Source: Letharia columbiana (taxonomy: Eukaryota > Ascomycota > Lecanoromycetes > Lecanorales > Parmeliaceae). From it: 64,000 nucleotides of DNA. The position numbers were made by a program, and so were the translations under genes. Location of the stretch: contig NW_023501050.1 of the NCBI RefSeq assembly GCF_014066305.1, positions 62,001 through 126,000 of the forward strand, read 5' to 3'. The notes under the pieces were generated by a model. It saw only the letters and a list, made by a program, of their open reading frames with translations, made no database searches and was not told the origin of the DNA. Positions 53,646-64,000 of the stretch are shown piece by piece; the first letter of the stretch is position 1; each line of letters opens with the position of its first letter.

Positions 53646-56600
53646 TCAATAAGGCGGTCTTCCCAGCCCACCTCCAATCCTCCTCCTCTCACCCACCGAC
53701 ACCGCGTCAATACTCCCCAACAGTGCATTCACATCCACGCCCTTCTTCCTTCCAATGCTTGCGTGCTTCGACTGCTTGACCTCGTTTGGCATGGGCTCCG
53801 TGTATTGGTGCTGTTGTTGTGGCTGCATCGGAGGATTTCCTACGCTGAGCGGCCTAGTAGGCAAGGCCGTGACGTTCGCCGGCAATGGCGGCACTGGCGG
53901 CACTTCATCCTCCACAAATTCCTCGCCTGAGAGGCGTGGATGGACGATCTCGCCCCTCAGGGCTGCAGCATTCGCGTTTGGATCTTCGCCAGAGCTGGAG
54001 GTAGATGGACGCCTGAGGGAGCGTGGGGTAGATGGTTTGCCTGGGGACATCTCCCCTGACTGCGGTCGAGAACGAGGGTGGGTTACCCAGCTGGTGCGGG
54101 AGTGGGTGCTTGAGGCTGCGTGGTTGGAATTAGGTGCTGGTGGATTGCTAGGAGTGGTTTCTGCGATTGTGTTTGGAGCCCGCGGAAGGGGACGAGAGAT
54201 GTCGCCTTCAGAGGCGGACTCGAAGCCTTCCGCGCTGACGACGGAGTCTGAGCTGGACGAAATACTTCTTTGGTCGTTGTTTTCCAAAGGGATGAAGTCG
54301 TGGCGAGCGGTGCTGTGGCGGAGAGGGCTTGCGCCCCGAACATTGAGGGTACCGCCGGCTAGGACACGCTTGAGATCGTCCACGCGAAGAGTGGTGCTCT
54401 GATCTGAGCTGCTGATAGGGGTTGGAGAGCCAGTGTCGTGTGCACTGGAGCGGCGGTGCTGGTTGTGGAAGGCGAAGTTTAAGGTGTGTGGCTGCGAGGT
54501 GATGTCGTTTTCATTGGGAGGAGAACGAGTGTGGATGGGGCTGCGATCTCCATTCGGTGAGATGCCTCTAGAAGTTTGGCCATTGACACCAAGGTATCTG
54601 GATAGATTCGTCCCATTCCTCGAATTGAGAGACATGGTGCGTGTTGATTCTTTCTCAACATTGGCAATGCAAAGCTCCTTAGACCAATATGAGAGCATGA
54701 CATCTAGTATTCCGGGAGGAAGTTCATGAGTACTCCCATTCAAAGGGGTTGTCGTGGGACCTTGGGAGGAAATCGGCGGCAAACTAAAGACTCGCCCAGG
54801 CGAAGCCGGAGGGCTCGTAGGGGGCGAAGCTACTGTGCTTGCGTATGAATCAGCGATCCGGTCGACCATGGCAGGACGTAAATCGAAAGGCTTCAGCGAC
54901 TCTGTTTGCAAAACAGGTAATGGAGTCTTTTCCGAGAGCGGACGTGATGCAGCTGACATGATTTGCTCCAACGGTAAAGGTGGTACCTGAATCGTATTTA
55001 GCCACAACCCATGTTGTTTCCGCCGCGAAATCTCGCTTTGAACCGCAAAGCCCACATTTGACGTGTCGAAGTCAAATTTGTCGCATAGGGTCCAAAAGTA
55101 TCCATGCACAAGGCTACCAACATTGAGCTTCGCAATGGGCGTCGATATCAGTTCGTCAACGTTGATGTCTTCTTGAAGTCGCATGATCATCGGTAGTCCT
55201 GTCTTGACTGCATTGACACCCAGCTTCTCAACAAGTCTGACAAGGAGGAGATGGATCAGCAGCAGGTCAGAGTCGGATTCTGGCGCCTCGATTGCGTTGT
55301 CGTATATAGCTAAATGTAGCAACTGCAGGAAGGTTGACTTGGCTGGCTTGCCGGTCTTTTCGTTTCTAGATGCATTGGATACGACTCTCCTGGTCATTGG
55401 ATCCCGTCTGCTGCTGTTTACATCTGTTTTGGAGGCAGTGCTTAAAAGCTTGCGTTTGTCCTCTAAAACACGAAGATCATTGGAGCTCATCTCCAGCCGG
55501 AGCCACGTCAGAAGTGCATCAACGTAGGCTCTTCTGACTCTTCTGTCTTCATCTCGAATGAGCCACTGAGTACCCTCCCATACCTGCACGCCAACTCGAT
55601 TGCGTCCAATCGGGGCACCGCCACTGACAGTGCCCTTCATGTTAGCTACCGTGAGCACTTCCTTGATTGCTTTAAGCGCTGTAACCCGTGCGGTGCCAAA
55701 GGAAAAGAATTCATCAGTGTCTGGATTCTCTTGCAAATGCACGGAGGCTTGGATAGCTCTTGCAGCTGCCTGAGGATCTTCGATGGCGGCGGCTGCTGTC
55801 GCGATACCTGACATGGGAGAAGGCTTCAGCCGAAGCAGGATAGCTGTGATCATATCCGAGATCTGGTCTGAGTAGTAGACATGGGTTGCCAGATCGCCAA
55901 TGCATCTGTGCAATCTGGAAAGCAGCTCTTGCCGATTTGACGACGGTGATGACTCCTCGGTTTTCATGCCATTTGTCTCTCCTTGGCCGGGTGATGCTGG
56001 CCCGTCGATTAGATCCTCTGTGCCCTTGAAGAGATCAATGGCGTCCGTCTGCTGATGATGTGGTAGAATATTCGATCCTTTACCGCCTAGCTGGAGGAGT
56101 AAAAGAATGTGCTGCACCAAGCCCAGCAGTACGTCCATTACACTCAGCCCGATCATGTTAATGTTCGATCTGAGTAGCCATCCCACTAACGACACGAGCA
56201 GCAATTGTTGTTCCATGTTTTCCTCCGCAACGGGACTCCTTACCAGCGTCTCCATCACTGTCACGAATATAACAAAGCGATCCTGCACAGGCGCCCATCT
56301 GGTGCACATCTCCATCAACGTAGTTGCCCAGCTCCTATTGTGGATCGGTCTTGTGCTCTTGCTTGTCCCTAGCCGTCGCTGCGATACCGTGCAAATGAAT
56401 TTCAGCAGCGCCTCAGTAGCTAGTCGTATCTGTGCTCGATTGTTGGCCATGAATATTTGCTTCAAGCTTCGTAAAGCCTGCAATCCTACTTCTTCTTCAG
56501 CCAGCCTATCTGCATCGTCCGCGGTGCCAGTCATAGCGTCCGAATTAGGTCTCGAGTTTCCATCATTAGTCTGGACTGTGGCAATGCTCATCCGTCTCCT

Positions 56601-57390
56601 ATGGGCTTGTTTTTCGTCTTTGGTCTCAACCGCCTCGACCTTCCGCTGCAACTCGCGCAACTGCTCCTCGTCTCCCGATTGCAGGTTCTGCAGAATGACT
56701 GGCATTATGATGTTCATCTGTCTCCCTCCATCCGCGCCTACAGCCTCGGATGAGGTGATACTCTTCACTGCCCGCAGCCCTGCGCTCCTCCATCTTATGG
56801 CTATCGGTGCCGTAAGCCCACCTTTTGGCTGCACTGGCGTCTTGAGCGCTGCGTAGCTCGCGTATGTCCTTACAATGTCCTCGTATTGTCCAATATGCTG
56901 TTGATCTGCTGCAAGTGTAGCGACATCTTGATGCTCACAGAAAGCTTCGAAGGTCGGGACTGACTCCTCCACCATAGACAGGTCTTTCGAACGTAGAACG
57001 GTACCGAAAATTCGTAGAATGTAGGGCGCGTAGAGGGGAAGGTCTCGAGGAAGCTTCTCAATGAGCGCTTGCAGTATCTGGAGTGTGACCTGTACATTGC
57101 TGCTCCCATCACAGTCAGCCTCATCACCAATTGACCGACGTCCGTAGACTTTCTGAGACAGCATACCCTATTTTTCCTTTGGAAACATCGCTGGTAGTCT
57201 TTTTCTCCAAGAAAGCCCCCACCTTCTGTAGCTTGCTTCTCCTCGTGCTTGCATAATAGAGCATGTAGCTGAGCTCGCTCGAATTCGGCTTTACATCCAG
57301 CACGTTTTTCTGAAAAGCAGGGTAGCATTTGAGGATCAAAACTTGGTGCTTTGGGCGACACTTCTGCCGCACGGCATGGGCGGCGAACAT
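53646..57390 (-). CDS. EFR3: Efr3 plasma-membrane scaffold of PI4-kinase
   Basis: Two exons: 57390-57167 and 57099-53646, 1225 aa. The 67-nt intron (GTATGC...CTGAC...GCAG) joins KGKIG to NVQVTLQILQALIEKLPRDL. The start MFAAHAVRQKCRPKHQVLIL places the conserved basic, cysteine-containing N-terminus (RQKCRPKHQVL) at once; in the family it anchors the protein to the plasma membrane. The first ~750 residues are the helical-repeat (ARM/HEAT-like) rod, the next ~350 are Ser/Pro-rich and disordered, and the end VDVNALLGSIDAVSVGERRR matches fungal Efr3 proteins. Efr3 recruits Ypp1 and the Stt4 PI 4-kinase into patches that make plasma-membrane PI4P. The open frame starting at a TTG at 57164 lies in the intron and is rejected. 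Confident. Confidence 0.92.
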
Positions 57391-58176
57391 CTCAAGGATT
57401 TCCAATTCGGCAAGGGCAGATGAGTCGGTGGATTACCAATTAAGAGTAAACAACGTAAGTATGTATTCGCTTTTGCGCTGAAGAGAACATGGACAGTCAA
57501 AAAGATTAGAAGTACACAAAATGAAGGGCAAGGGCATAATGTCACAAAAGAAGAGGTCGGCGTTGCTCGCTCTTCATCATCATATTTCTCTGCAGTCAGC
57601 ATTGCATGGCGCGAGATGAATGTTGGGACAGACGTTGGCCTTGGCACGCCTGACGGCATCTCGGACATTTACCATTCCGATGGATCCAGTCTGCCTGCAT
57701 ACGTGCATGCCTATGTGAATATTGTAGAGATTAGAGATCAGGCATAGAGATAGGCATAGAGATAGGCCGAGCGAGATGAAGACAACTATAGGGATTGCGC
57801 TTGCCCATCCATACATCACAACATAGTCAGATTCAAGCGGTTGCCTCTAAAAGCTTGAATTGTTCTAGCAGACAGAGATCTATCTAACAAACAAGCCATT
57901 CGAGCAAAATCCCCCTTCATCTCATCATTTTTATTATCGAACATAGGAAAATGTGATCTCGTCTGATCGTCGCCGAGATTCGTAAGACCGTTGCCGCATG
58001 CAGGTGGTAATGGAAGACGCCCAGGGAAGAAGTGCAGAAGGGTATGACAGTAGTGTAGTGAAGACAGCGCTAGAATGAACCACGATGCCAATATGTCTGA
58101 TGTATGATGACCAGTCATGTTGTACCATCGCCCACCACAAACACCTCTCGCTGAAGACTGGATGTCACACGATCCT
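57391..58176. promoter_or_regulatory. EFR3 upstream and TEF1 downstream region
   Basis: 786 bp with no gene. Contains a small tandem repeat (GGCATAGAGATA, two to three units near 57742-57765). Confidence 0.4.
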
Positions 58177-59980
58177 CTATTTCTTTCCGGTGGCCTTTTG
58201 GGCAGCCTTGGTGACCTTACCGCCGGATTTCTCGGCCTTGACCACGGACTTGATAACACCGACAGCAACGGTCTAGAACAGAATGTTAGTGAGTGACCGC
58301 CGGGTGGAAGGATGTAAGAGGAGTAGATCATACCTGTCTCATGTCACGGACGGCGAAACGTCCCAAGGGTGGGTAATCGGTGAAAGCCTCAACACACATT
58401 GGCTTGGAGGGAACCATCTTAACGATGGCGGCATCACCAGACTTGACGAACTTGGGGGCGTTTTCGATGGATTTACCGGTACGACGATCGATCTTCTCCA
58501 GAAGCTCAGCGAACTTGCAGGCAATGTGGGCGGTGTGGCAGTCGAGCACTGGTGCGTAACCGGCACCAACCTGGCCAGGGTGGTTCAGAACAATGACCTG
58601 TGCGTTGAAGGATTCGGCACCCTTGGGAGGGTCGTTCTTGGAGTCACCAGCAACGTTACCACGACGGATCTCTTTGACGGAGACGTTCTTGACGTTGAAA
58701 CCGACGTTGTCTCCGGGAAGACCTTCGACAAGCTGCTCGTGGTGCATCTCGACGGATTTGACTTCAGTGGTGACGTTGGCAGGAGCGAAAGTCACGACCT
58801 AGGAACGGAAAGGTCAGAACAGAGCAGTTCAAGCAGACTTTGGTTTAGCTTACCATGCCGGACTTGATGACACCAGTCTCAACACGTCCGACGGGAACCG
58901 TGCCAATACCACCAATCTTGTACACATCCTGGAGGGGAAGACGAAGGGGCTTGTCCGTAGGACGGGATGGGGGGTCGATGGCATCGATGGCCTCCAAAAG
59001 AGTCTTGCCAGTGGTCTTGGTCTTGGTTTCTTTCTCCCAACCCTTGTACCATGGGCAGTTGGGGGACTCGTCGATCATGTTGTCGCCGTTAAAGCCGGAG
59101 ATAGGAACGAAAGGGACGGTCTTGGGGTTGTAGCCGACCTTCTTGATGAAGTTGGAGGTTTCCTTGATGATCTCGTTGTAACGGTCGCCGGACCACTTAG
59201 CAGTGTCCATCTTGTTGATGGCAACAATGAGTTGCCTGACACCAAGGGTGAAGGCAAGGAGGGCGTGCTCGCGAGTCTGTCCGTCCTTGGAGATACCCGC
59301 TTCAAATTCACCAGTACCAGCGGCGATAATGAGAATAGCACAGTCAGCCTGGGAGGTACCAGTGATCATGTTCTTGATGAAGTCACGGTGACCAGGGGCA
59401 TCTGTAGAAGACCGTCAGCACTTATCCCGGCTCGAGAAATGCATTCCGGTGAGATGTACCAATGACGGTGACGTAGTACTTGGGAGTCTCGAATTTCCAT
59501 AGCGCAATGTCGATGGTGATACCACGCTCACGCTCGGCCTTTAGCTTGTCGAGAACCCATGCGTACTTGAAGGAGCCTTTGCCTAACTCGGCCGCTTCCT
59601 ATAATGGATGTCAGCATTTATTGTCGTTGGTCGCGTTGAGTTGCGATAAGAAAATTTTGCGCGGGGCAATTTCTGTCTGCCCCGCCAAATCCGACAGTGA
59701 CTCAAATATAGCAACAAGGCTTCAAGACCCAACGGTGTAGACGTACCTTCTCAAATTTCTCGATAGTACGCTTGTCAATACCTCCACATTTGTAGATCAA
59801 GTGACCTGTGATGTATGAGCGTGATAGAGGTAAGAGGATAGCTCGAGGCCCGTACCGGTGGTAGTCGATTTCCCACTGCTATGGTCAGCGCAATACGATG
59901 GTTGAAGCAATGCAGATTGTATCATACCTGTCTACGTGGCCGATAACGACCACGTTGATGTGCATCTTTTCTTTACCCAT
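58177..59980 (-). CDS. TEF1: Translation elongation factor EF-1alpha (eEF1A)
   Basis: Seven exons: 59980-59928, 59875-59856, 59805-59747, 59598-59460, 59401-58854, 58798-58334 and 58272-58177, 459 aa in one frame. [20 protein letters not shown] leads to the P-loop GHVDSGKS (split by intron 1), [12 protein letters not shown] switch region, DAPGHRDF (residue 91 on) and NKMD. The C-terminal domain ends [20 protein letters not shown] plus KK. eEF1A is the GTPase that carries aminoacyl-tRNA to the ribosomal A site. Exon 2 is only 20 nt, a microexon around the P-loop. Codon use is strongly biased (GGT, GTC, AAG), as expected for one of the most expressed genes. Intron number is high for this window and typical of filamentous ascomycete TEF1, the reason it is used as a phylogenetic marker. 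Certain. Confidence 0.99.
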
Positions 59981-60675
59981 GATTGCTGTGTTGTCGGTGA
60001 AGGGATTTGGTGTATATGATGACCAAGTGTTGCGGAAACTTTGGAATGAGGGATCTATGTCTTTCAGTCAGCTCGTCATGAAGGAGAAGGTGAGATGAGT
60101 GATGCATACTGCTCAGGTATTCTTGCTTGAAGAATGGTATGAAGCTGACAGAGGAGAAAAGAAAAAGAAGAAGTGTAAGAAGGACGGATGAGTGAGGAGT
60201 TTTATGTGCGCTGCCCACGGCTAAATGCTTGATCTAGTCCGAATGTGGAATCGAGGGGATCTTTCCCATAATACTTCGCCACTCTATGACCCGTAGGGCT
60301 ACGAGCTTTGCAAAAGCTCAATTATCTTCTACTCATATCCTTGAACCTGCTCTAATCTTGGACACTTGTTTCGATACCACTTTATCGGTGCAAAAGGTAC
60401 TTAAAACAGGGTCTCAACCAAGGTACTTTACTTTGTTCATGGCCGTGGTAGTATACTGAGGCAAGTGCACGAAAGCAAAAGCCTGTGGCCCTTCCAATGG
60501 CTGGCTTTCTCGGGTGCGTATCCTCATTCCTTCACACAGCTTCAGTCTCTGTCCGTTTCGCCTTTTTCCCAGGTTGGGATCAGGCCTCTGTTCCCGATTA
60601 TGTTGAGCTTCAATCCATAGCTCTGCTGTCGTTATGGCTACTCCTGTCTCACTGGAGGCGCTCCTAGAATACCTA
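59981..60675 (-). promoter_or_regulatory. TEF1 promoter and leader, with a likely 5'-UTR intron
   Basis: On the sense strand, GTATGC at 60109 and GACATAG ending at 60055, with GCTGAC 17 nt before the AG, give a plausible 55-nt leader intron, common in fungal TEF1 genes. Upstream (about 60135-60180) is a C/T-rich tract (CTTCTTCTTTTTCTTTTCTC on the sense strand), typical of strong fungal promoters near the transcription start. Confidence 0.55.
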
Positions 60676-63453
60676 TCAGCTGGCGATTGACTCTATCCAG
60701 ATTCCTTTTGACTCACCAATAACCCATCCAATCCCAGACGCAAGCCCCCCAGTCACCATGCTACTAACCATGTCCCTTTTCCTCACTCTTCCCGATCCTC
60801 CTGCCCCACCGACACTGCCTTCATCACTGCTCCCAGCACTGATACCGCTCAATGGCCTGTCATGCGAACCTTTTGCAGGATATGACGCCGTCTTCTGTGA
60901 TCTGCTCAAAGGAAAAGCGCTTTTGCTGAGTGTAGCAGCAGCCCCCCTCGCCATGTCAAACAAACCCATGGGCGCCTCTTCAACCAGCGCACTTCGAATT
61001 GGATCGCGAACCTTCTGCGCAATAGGACTGGCATCTGCAGCGAAACCTCCAGGCACCTTGCGGTCCCCCTTCTCATCCCACTTCTGCTCCTGTTCTGTCT
61101 CTTTGGCAATCTGCGTAGTCACTTGCTGCTCGCATTTTTGCCATACTGTCAAGACTTCAGACAAAGCTGATGGTGGTGCTAAAAGTAATGCTTGCGATAG
61201 AAGCTCCATGCGTTGTTCGAGACGTCGTAACGTAGAGTTGCCTGCATTGCTCGTTGGATAACGGCCTGCTGTATACGCTGCTCGCCACGATATATCATCT
61301 TGCACGGTCGCAGAGTCCCGCAGCGAATCCAATGTATTCGGTCTGGGCTGGTCAGCCGCCAGGCGGTTGACGACGTAGGAATAGGCTGTATCAAAGTCAT
61401 CCTCCTCCAGTGCAGCTTCGATGGCCATGCGAGTAATTCTCCGCCTTGCGATGAGAGCCTGCTGCTGTGGATTTCTCGGGGCATCAGAAGCCGCCGATGA
61501 GTCCTGCACACTGTCTGTAAGACCTGCCGTCACAAGGTTCTGGCCAATTTCCTGCAGGTTATCGAGATGCGCATAGCTCCGTGGATTTTGACCAAGGATT
61601 TTGCCTATCAAAGACATTGGATCTTTATGAGCTCGTATGTTCACTGGCTGAAACGGAACGCCGTGTTGAAGAGTGAGAGAGTAGAACGACATGTCATGCG
61701 TTGCAGAAAGAAGTGCGGTGGTCTGTGTGAATGGTGTCGATCTGGGAAAGTAATTGCGAAATGTCGAGATTATCTCAGATGCTTTACGAACACCTCCTCT
61801 ATTTCTGTTGCCGTTGCTAGCAGCGTCGTAAGCAGATAATGCTGCATTCAAGACTGTGCGTTCCACAGTGTCCTTGGAGATGGGTAGGTTTGTCTGCTTG
61901 CAATATATGTCCTCAGCAAGGCTGTAGCAACCCCCTTCTAACATCGCCCGCAACAACTCAACCTCCAAGTCAATCTTCGCGATTTTACTGAAGACGCCAC
62001 GAGGTTCTCCTTGTTTATTCAATTGATGCTCCCAATTTCGCAGCCACAGCATCTGCCTTCGAATGGAGGCCCACAGCTTCTCGTCCATCTTTTCAGCCTT
62101 CAGTGTGTAGAGAGTCTTCTTTAGCTCTGCAACCTGGTCTGCTTCGGTTCCGAAGAGGGCTAGTTCTGCCACACTTCTGCTGGTTTTGAGATTTCCAAGG
62201 TTCAACAGCTTGTAGCATGAGGCAAGTACAAGATTGAACAAAGATACAGCGGGAACTGTAGGAGAGGTCAAAGGATTTTGGGACCGCAGAAGCGCATTGT
62301 GAAAGAGGTGCGCTGGGGAAAGACTGTCCAGATATTCCCAGGATATCCCACTGGCAATGGGCGCATCGGACCTTTTAAGATCTGGAGGCTCATCCAGTTT
62401 TACTAATCTTGCTATCTGCAGTAGCACTCGGTGGGAACCAATGATAGTCTCAAGAGAGCTGTCGTTTGTGGCGTAAAGGGCAGCCAAACCAGCTTGTGAA
62501 TATCTCCGAGTTTGTACTCGTAGCTCGTCCTCATCGGCTGGCTGGATTCCTGCGCCCCAGTCTCCGTAGTCAACATCACAAGGCCCATCCCACTGCGTCA
62601 TGGCATCAACGGCTCGTGGAAAGTCCCGAAGCCCCAGATTCAAGAGCCATTCGTTAACATGAGACCAATCACTGCTCCGCATCTCCTCTTCCGCAGGAAG
62701 TTCGTCTTCTGTAGCACGAACTACAGTGATCAAGCTTTGTCTTCTCCTGCCGTGGCTGAGCTTCCGACGCTTCCTTGTAGTCTCCCCGTACATCCATGGA
62801 CCCACCAGCCCTCTTAGGTCTCTGCCAACCTCTCTTGTATCTCTTTGATCATTCCGCTGGGCGGCCTTTGAAAGTAGTGACTGAACGGCAATGCTGCCAT
62901 CGAGTCTTTCGAAGTCTTCCAGAGAATGGGAGGTTCCTGACTGGGGATAGTACTCATAGTCTAGACGTAGCAGTGGTAGGAGATTCGACATCATCCATGT
63001 GCGTAGGACCTCTGAGTGATTGAAGAACGGCTCCAAGAGCTGACAGACAAGATCCAGGGAGCCAGTCTCTACGTCTATCTTGTGGGCTTGGTGTAAAAGG
63101 AAGAGTGTGAGAGGGTCTGTCTCTTGATCGTAGTGGGCTTTAGGATCCAGCAATGGAGTCAGGCGTAATCTTCGCACCCGGATGCGAGCCTCGTCTTCTG
63201 TTATATCCCGCACCGGATGCTCAGGGAAGCTTGGAGTAATGTAGCCTTCAGGATTTGACTGGGCATCGGAAAGGTTGCGGAGATAGTCGACATAAAGCCC
63301 TGGCTCTGTACCTTCGGGTAGAAACGTAAGGAGGATTCGTAGTGTGAGCTCAAGCTTCAGGGCATCTGGCCATCCTAACAGTTGGCGTAAACCTGGAATA
63401 TCTGCGTTGGAAGCATGGCGGACTGCTGCCAAAATTGTTTGTGGATTGGCCAT
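60676..63453 (-). CDS. SEC39: Sec39-domain protein (Dsl1/NRZ tethering complex)
   Basis: Intronless 925-aa frame, ATG 63453 (MANPQTILAAVRHASNADIP). The body is all-helical, as in the Sec39 domain: LELTLRILLTFLPEG near residue 35, EYLDSLSPAHLFHNALLR, VSLFNLVLASCYKLLN, WLRNWEHQLNKQGEPRGVFS, RKASEIISTFRNYFPRSTPF and ALLSATHDMSFYSLTLQHGV, text I associate with fungal Sec39. The last ~90 residues are Gly/Ser-rich with a weak hydrophobic stretch (SMVTGGLASGIGWVIG). Sec39 is a subunit of the ER tether for COPI vesicles (Golgi-to-ER retrograde transport) with Dsl1 and Tip20. Length exceeds the yeast protein (about 700 aa) but fits filamentous fungi. No internal introns, unlike most neighbours. Confident in family. 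Confidence 0.85.
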   Translation of the reverse strand: MANPQTILAAVRHASNADIPGLRQLLGWPDALKLELTLRILLTFLPEGTEPGLYVDYLRNLSDAQSNPEGYITPSFPEHPVRDITEDEARIRVRRLRLTPLLDPKAHYDQETDPLTLFLLHQAHKIDVETGSLDLVCQLLEPFFNHSEVLRTWMMSNLLPLLRLDYEYYPQSGTSHSLEDFERLDGSIAVQSLLSKAAQRNDQRDTREVGRDLRGLVGPWMYGETTRKRRKLSHGRRRQSLITVVRATEDELPAEEEMRSSDWSHVNEWLLNLGLRDFPRAVDAMTQWDGPCDVDYGDWGAGIQPADEDELRVQTRRYSQAGLAALYATNDSSLETIIGSHRVLLQIARLVKLDEPPDLKRSDAPIASGISWEYLDSLSPAHLFHNALLRSQNPLTSPTVPAVSLFNLVLASCYKLLNLGNLKTSRSVAELALFGTEADQVAELKKTLYTLKAEKMDEKLWASIRRQMLWLRNWEHQLNKQGEPRGVFSKIAKIDLEVELLRAMLEGGCYSLAEDIYCKQTNLPISKDTVERTVLNAALSAYDAASNGNRNRGGVRKASEIISTFRNYFPRSTPFTQTTALLSATHDMSFYSLTLQHGVPFQPVNIRAHKDPMSLIGKILGQNPRSYAHLDNLQEIGQNLVTAGLTDSVQDSSAASDAPRNPQQQALIARRRITRMAIEAALEEDDFDTAYSYVVNRLAADQPRPNTLDSLRDSATVQDDISWRAAYTAGRYPTSNAGNSTLRRLEQRMELLSQALLLAPPSALSEVLTVWQKCEQQVTTQIAKETEQEQKWDEKGDRKVPGGFAADASPIAQKVRDPIRSALVEEAPMGLFDMARGAAATLSKSAFPLSRSQKTASYPAKGSHDRPLSGISAGSSDEGSVGGAGGSGRVRKRDMVSSMVTGGLASGIGWVIGESKGIWIESIAS

Positions 63454-63828
63454 GATCAGTCAGTCAAACAGCGTAGAAGAACCGGATTTCGTCCCCGTTC
63501 CCAACGCAATTCCAGGAGGACTTCGACCATCACAATAAGTAAAAGCAGGAACACTGCCTTGTTCGCCCATTTCAATCCAAACCTCGGAACGGCTTCCTTC
63601 CGCGATTAGTCAGCGAATCGGCTTCGACCGCGCCATGCGCGTCACTTTTGATGGCTCAAACAGTGCTCTGAATCTGACCTTGCTCGAGATGAGGAGAATT
63701 CGCGAGGAATGGAATTGAACATTGCCTTACCAAAATGATAGCAAATCGGATCCGTGTCCCGAGCAAGATATTTAACGGAATGGTTCTTCAAACCTCCCAA
63801 GCATCTCTTGAGCACCCTGCCCTCCGAC
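63454..63828. promoter_or_regulatory. Divergent promoter region SEC39 / next gene
   Basis: 375 bp between divergent starts; no named element identified. Confidence 0.4.
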
Positions 63829-64000
63829 ATGGCCCCTACGCGGGCTCATGAGAGTCTCCGACCACCCCTCATACATCAATTCAAGTTCGACGACTTCAAC
63901 ATCTACCGACTCATGGCCGAAAATGCTATGCATGATGGGGACTACAGAGCGCAGTTGGAACGGTCAGCTTATGGTCACGATAAGCCCATAGAGCTCTCTA
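63829..64000 (+). CDS. 5' end of a gene running off the window
   Basis: ATG 63829 opens a frame of 57 codons to the window edge: MAPTRAHESLRPPLIHQFKF, then DDFNIYRLMAENAMHDGDYR and AQLERSAYGHDKPIELS. The sequence is hydrophilic and helical-looking, without signal peptide. It is divergent from SEC39. Too little is visible to assign a family, and an intron could begin within it. Confidence 0.5.
   Translation, partial: MAPTRAHESLRPPLIHQFKFDDFNIYRLMAENAMHDGDYRAQLERSAYGHDKPIELS

Noticed and set aside
57100..57166. Upstream extension of the EFR3 frame beginning at TTG 57164
   Set aside because: Lies inside a GT-AG intron; the real N-terminus with RQKCRPKHQVL is in the exon at 57167-57390.

Overview
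The window is nuclear DNA of a filamentous ascomycete (Pezizomycotina). This rests on genes confined to or typical of that group (HET-domain proteins, a NACHT-ankyrin STAND protein, fungal Pal1, Efr3 and Sec39 proteins), on short introns (about 47-70 nt, GT...CTRAC...AG) and on a seven-exon EF-1alpha gene. Class level is not resolved from sequence alone.

Housekeeping genes come in compact groups separated by accessory or decayed DNA. Left end (1-2831): the tail of a broken HET gene and an intact HET gene. 3211-8993: NSE3 (Smc5/6 complex), MED31 (Mediator), PAL1 (cell morphogenesis) and YSF3/SF3B5 (splicing). 9739-13372: an ankyrin protein built from nearly identical 99-bp repeats joined to a large uncharacterised C-terminal region. 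13836-16548: two small unknown genes. 16549-24726: mostly gene-poor, with one tRNA-Gly(GCC) and a probable secreted-protein gene. 24727-26261: a second ankyrin gene. 26737-27498: a low-complexity block and a short inverted-repeat element. 27645-35349: RPC11 (Pol III), a small ankyrin protein, SPP1 (COMPASS) and a GT25 glycosyltransferase. 38612-39804: a patatin-like phospholipase. 40834-43826: an unknown membrane protein and a Gly/Ala-rich LEA-like protein. 44169-50073: an ankyrin pseudogene and a NACHT-ankyrin gene whose repeat array is frameshifted. 51530-52775: a 114-bp minisatellite and a perfect hairpin. 53646-64000: EFR3, TEF1 (EF-1alpha), SEC39 and the 5' end of one more gene.

Two themes stand out. 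First, families used in fungal non-self recognition and regulated cell death (HET, NACHT-ANK, ANK, patatin) lie scattered through the window; several are broken or carry homogenised repeats, as expected for fast birth-and-death evolution. Second, three unrelated conserved genes (YSF3, RPC11 and the 177-aa ankyrin gene) have a first coding exon of only 3-12 nt followed directly by an intron made almost entirely of C on the sense strand. I found no description of this to lean on; it is the most unusual structural signal here.

Splice sites were placed by reading-frame continuity and family similarity by eye. No alignment or database search was run.
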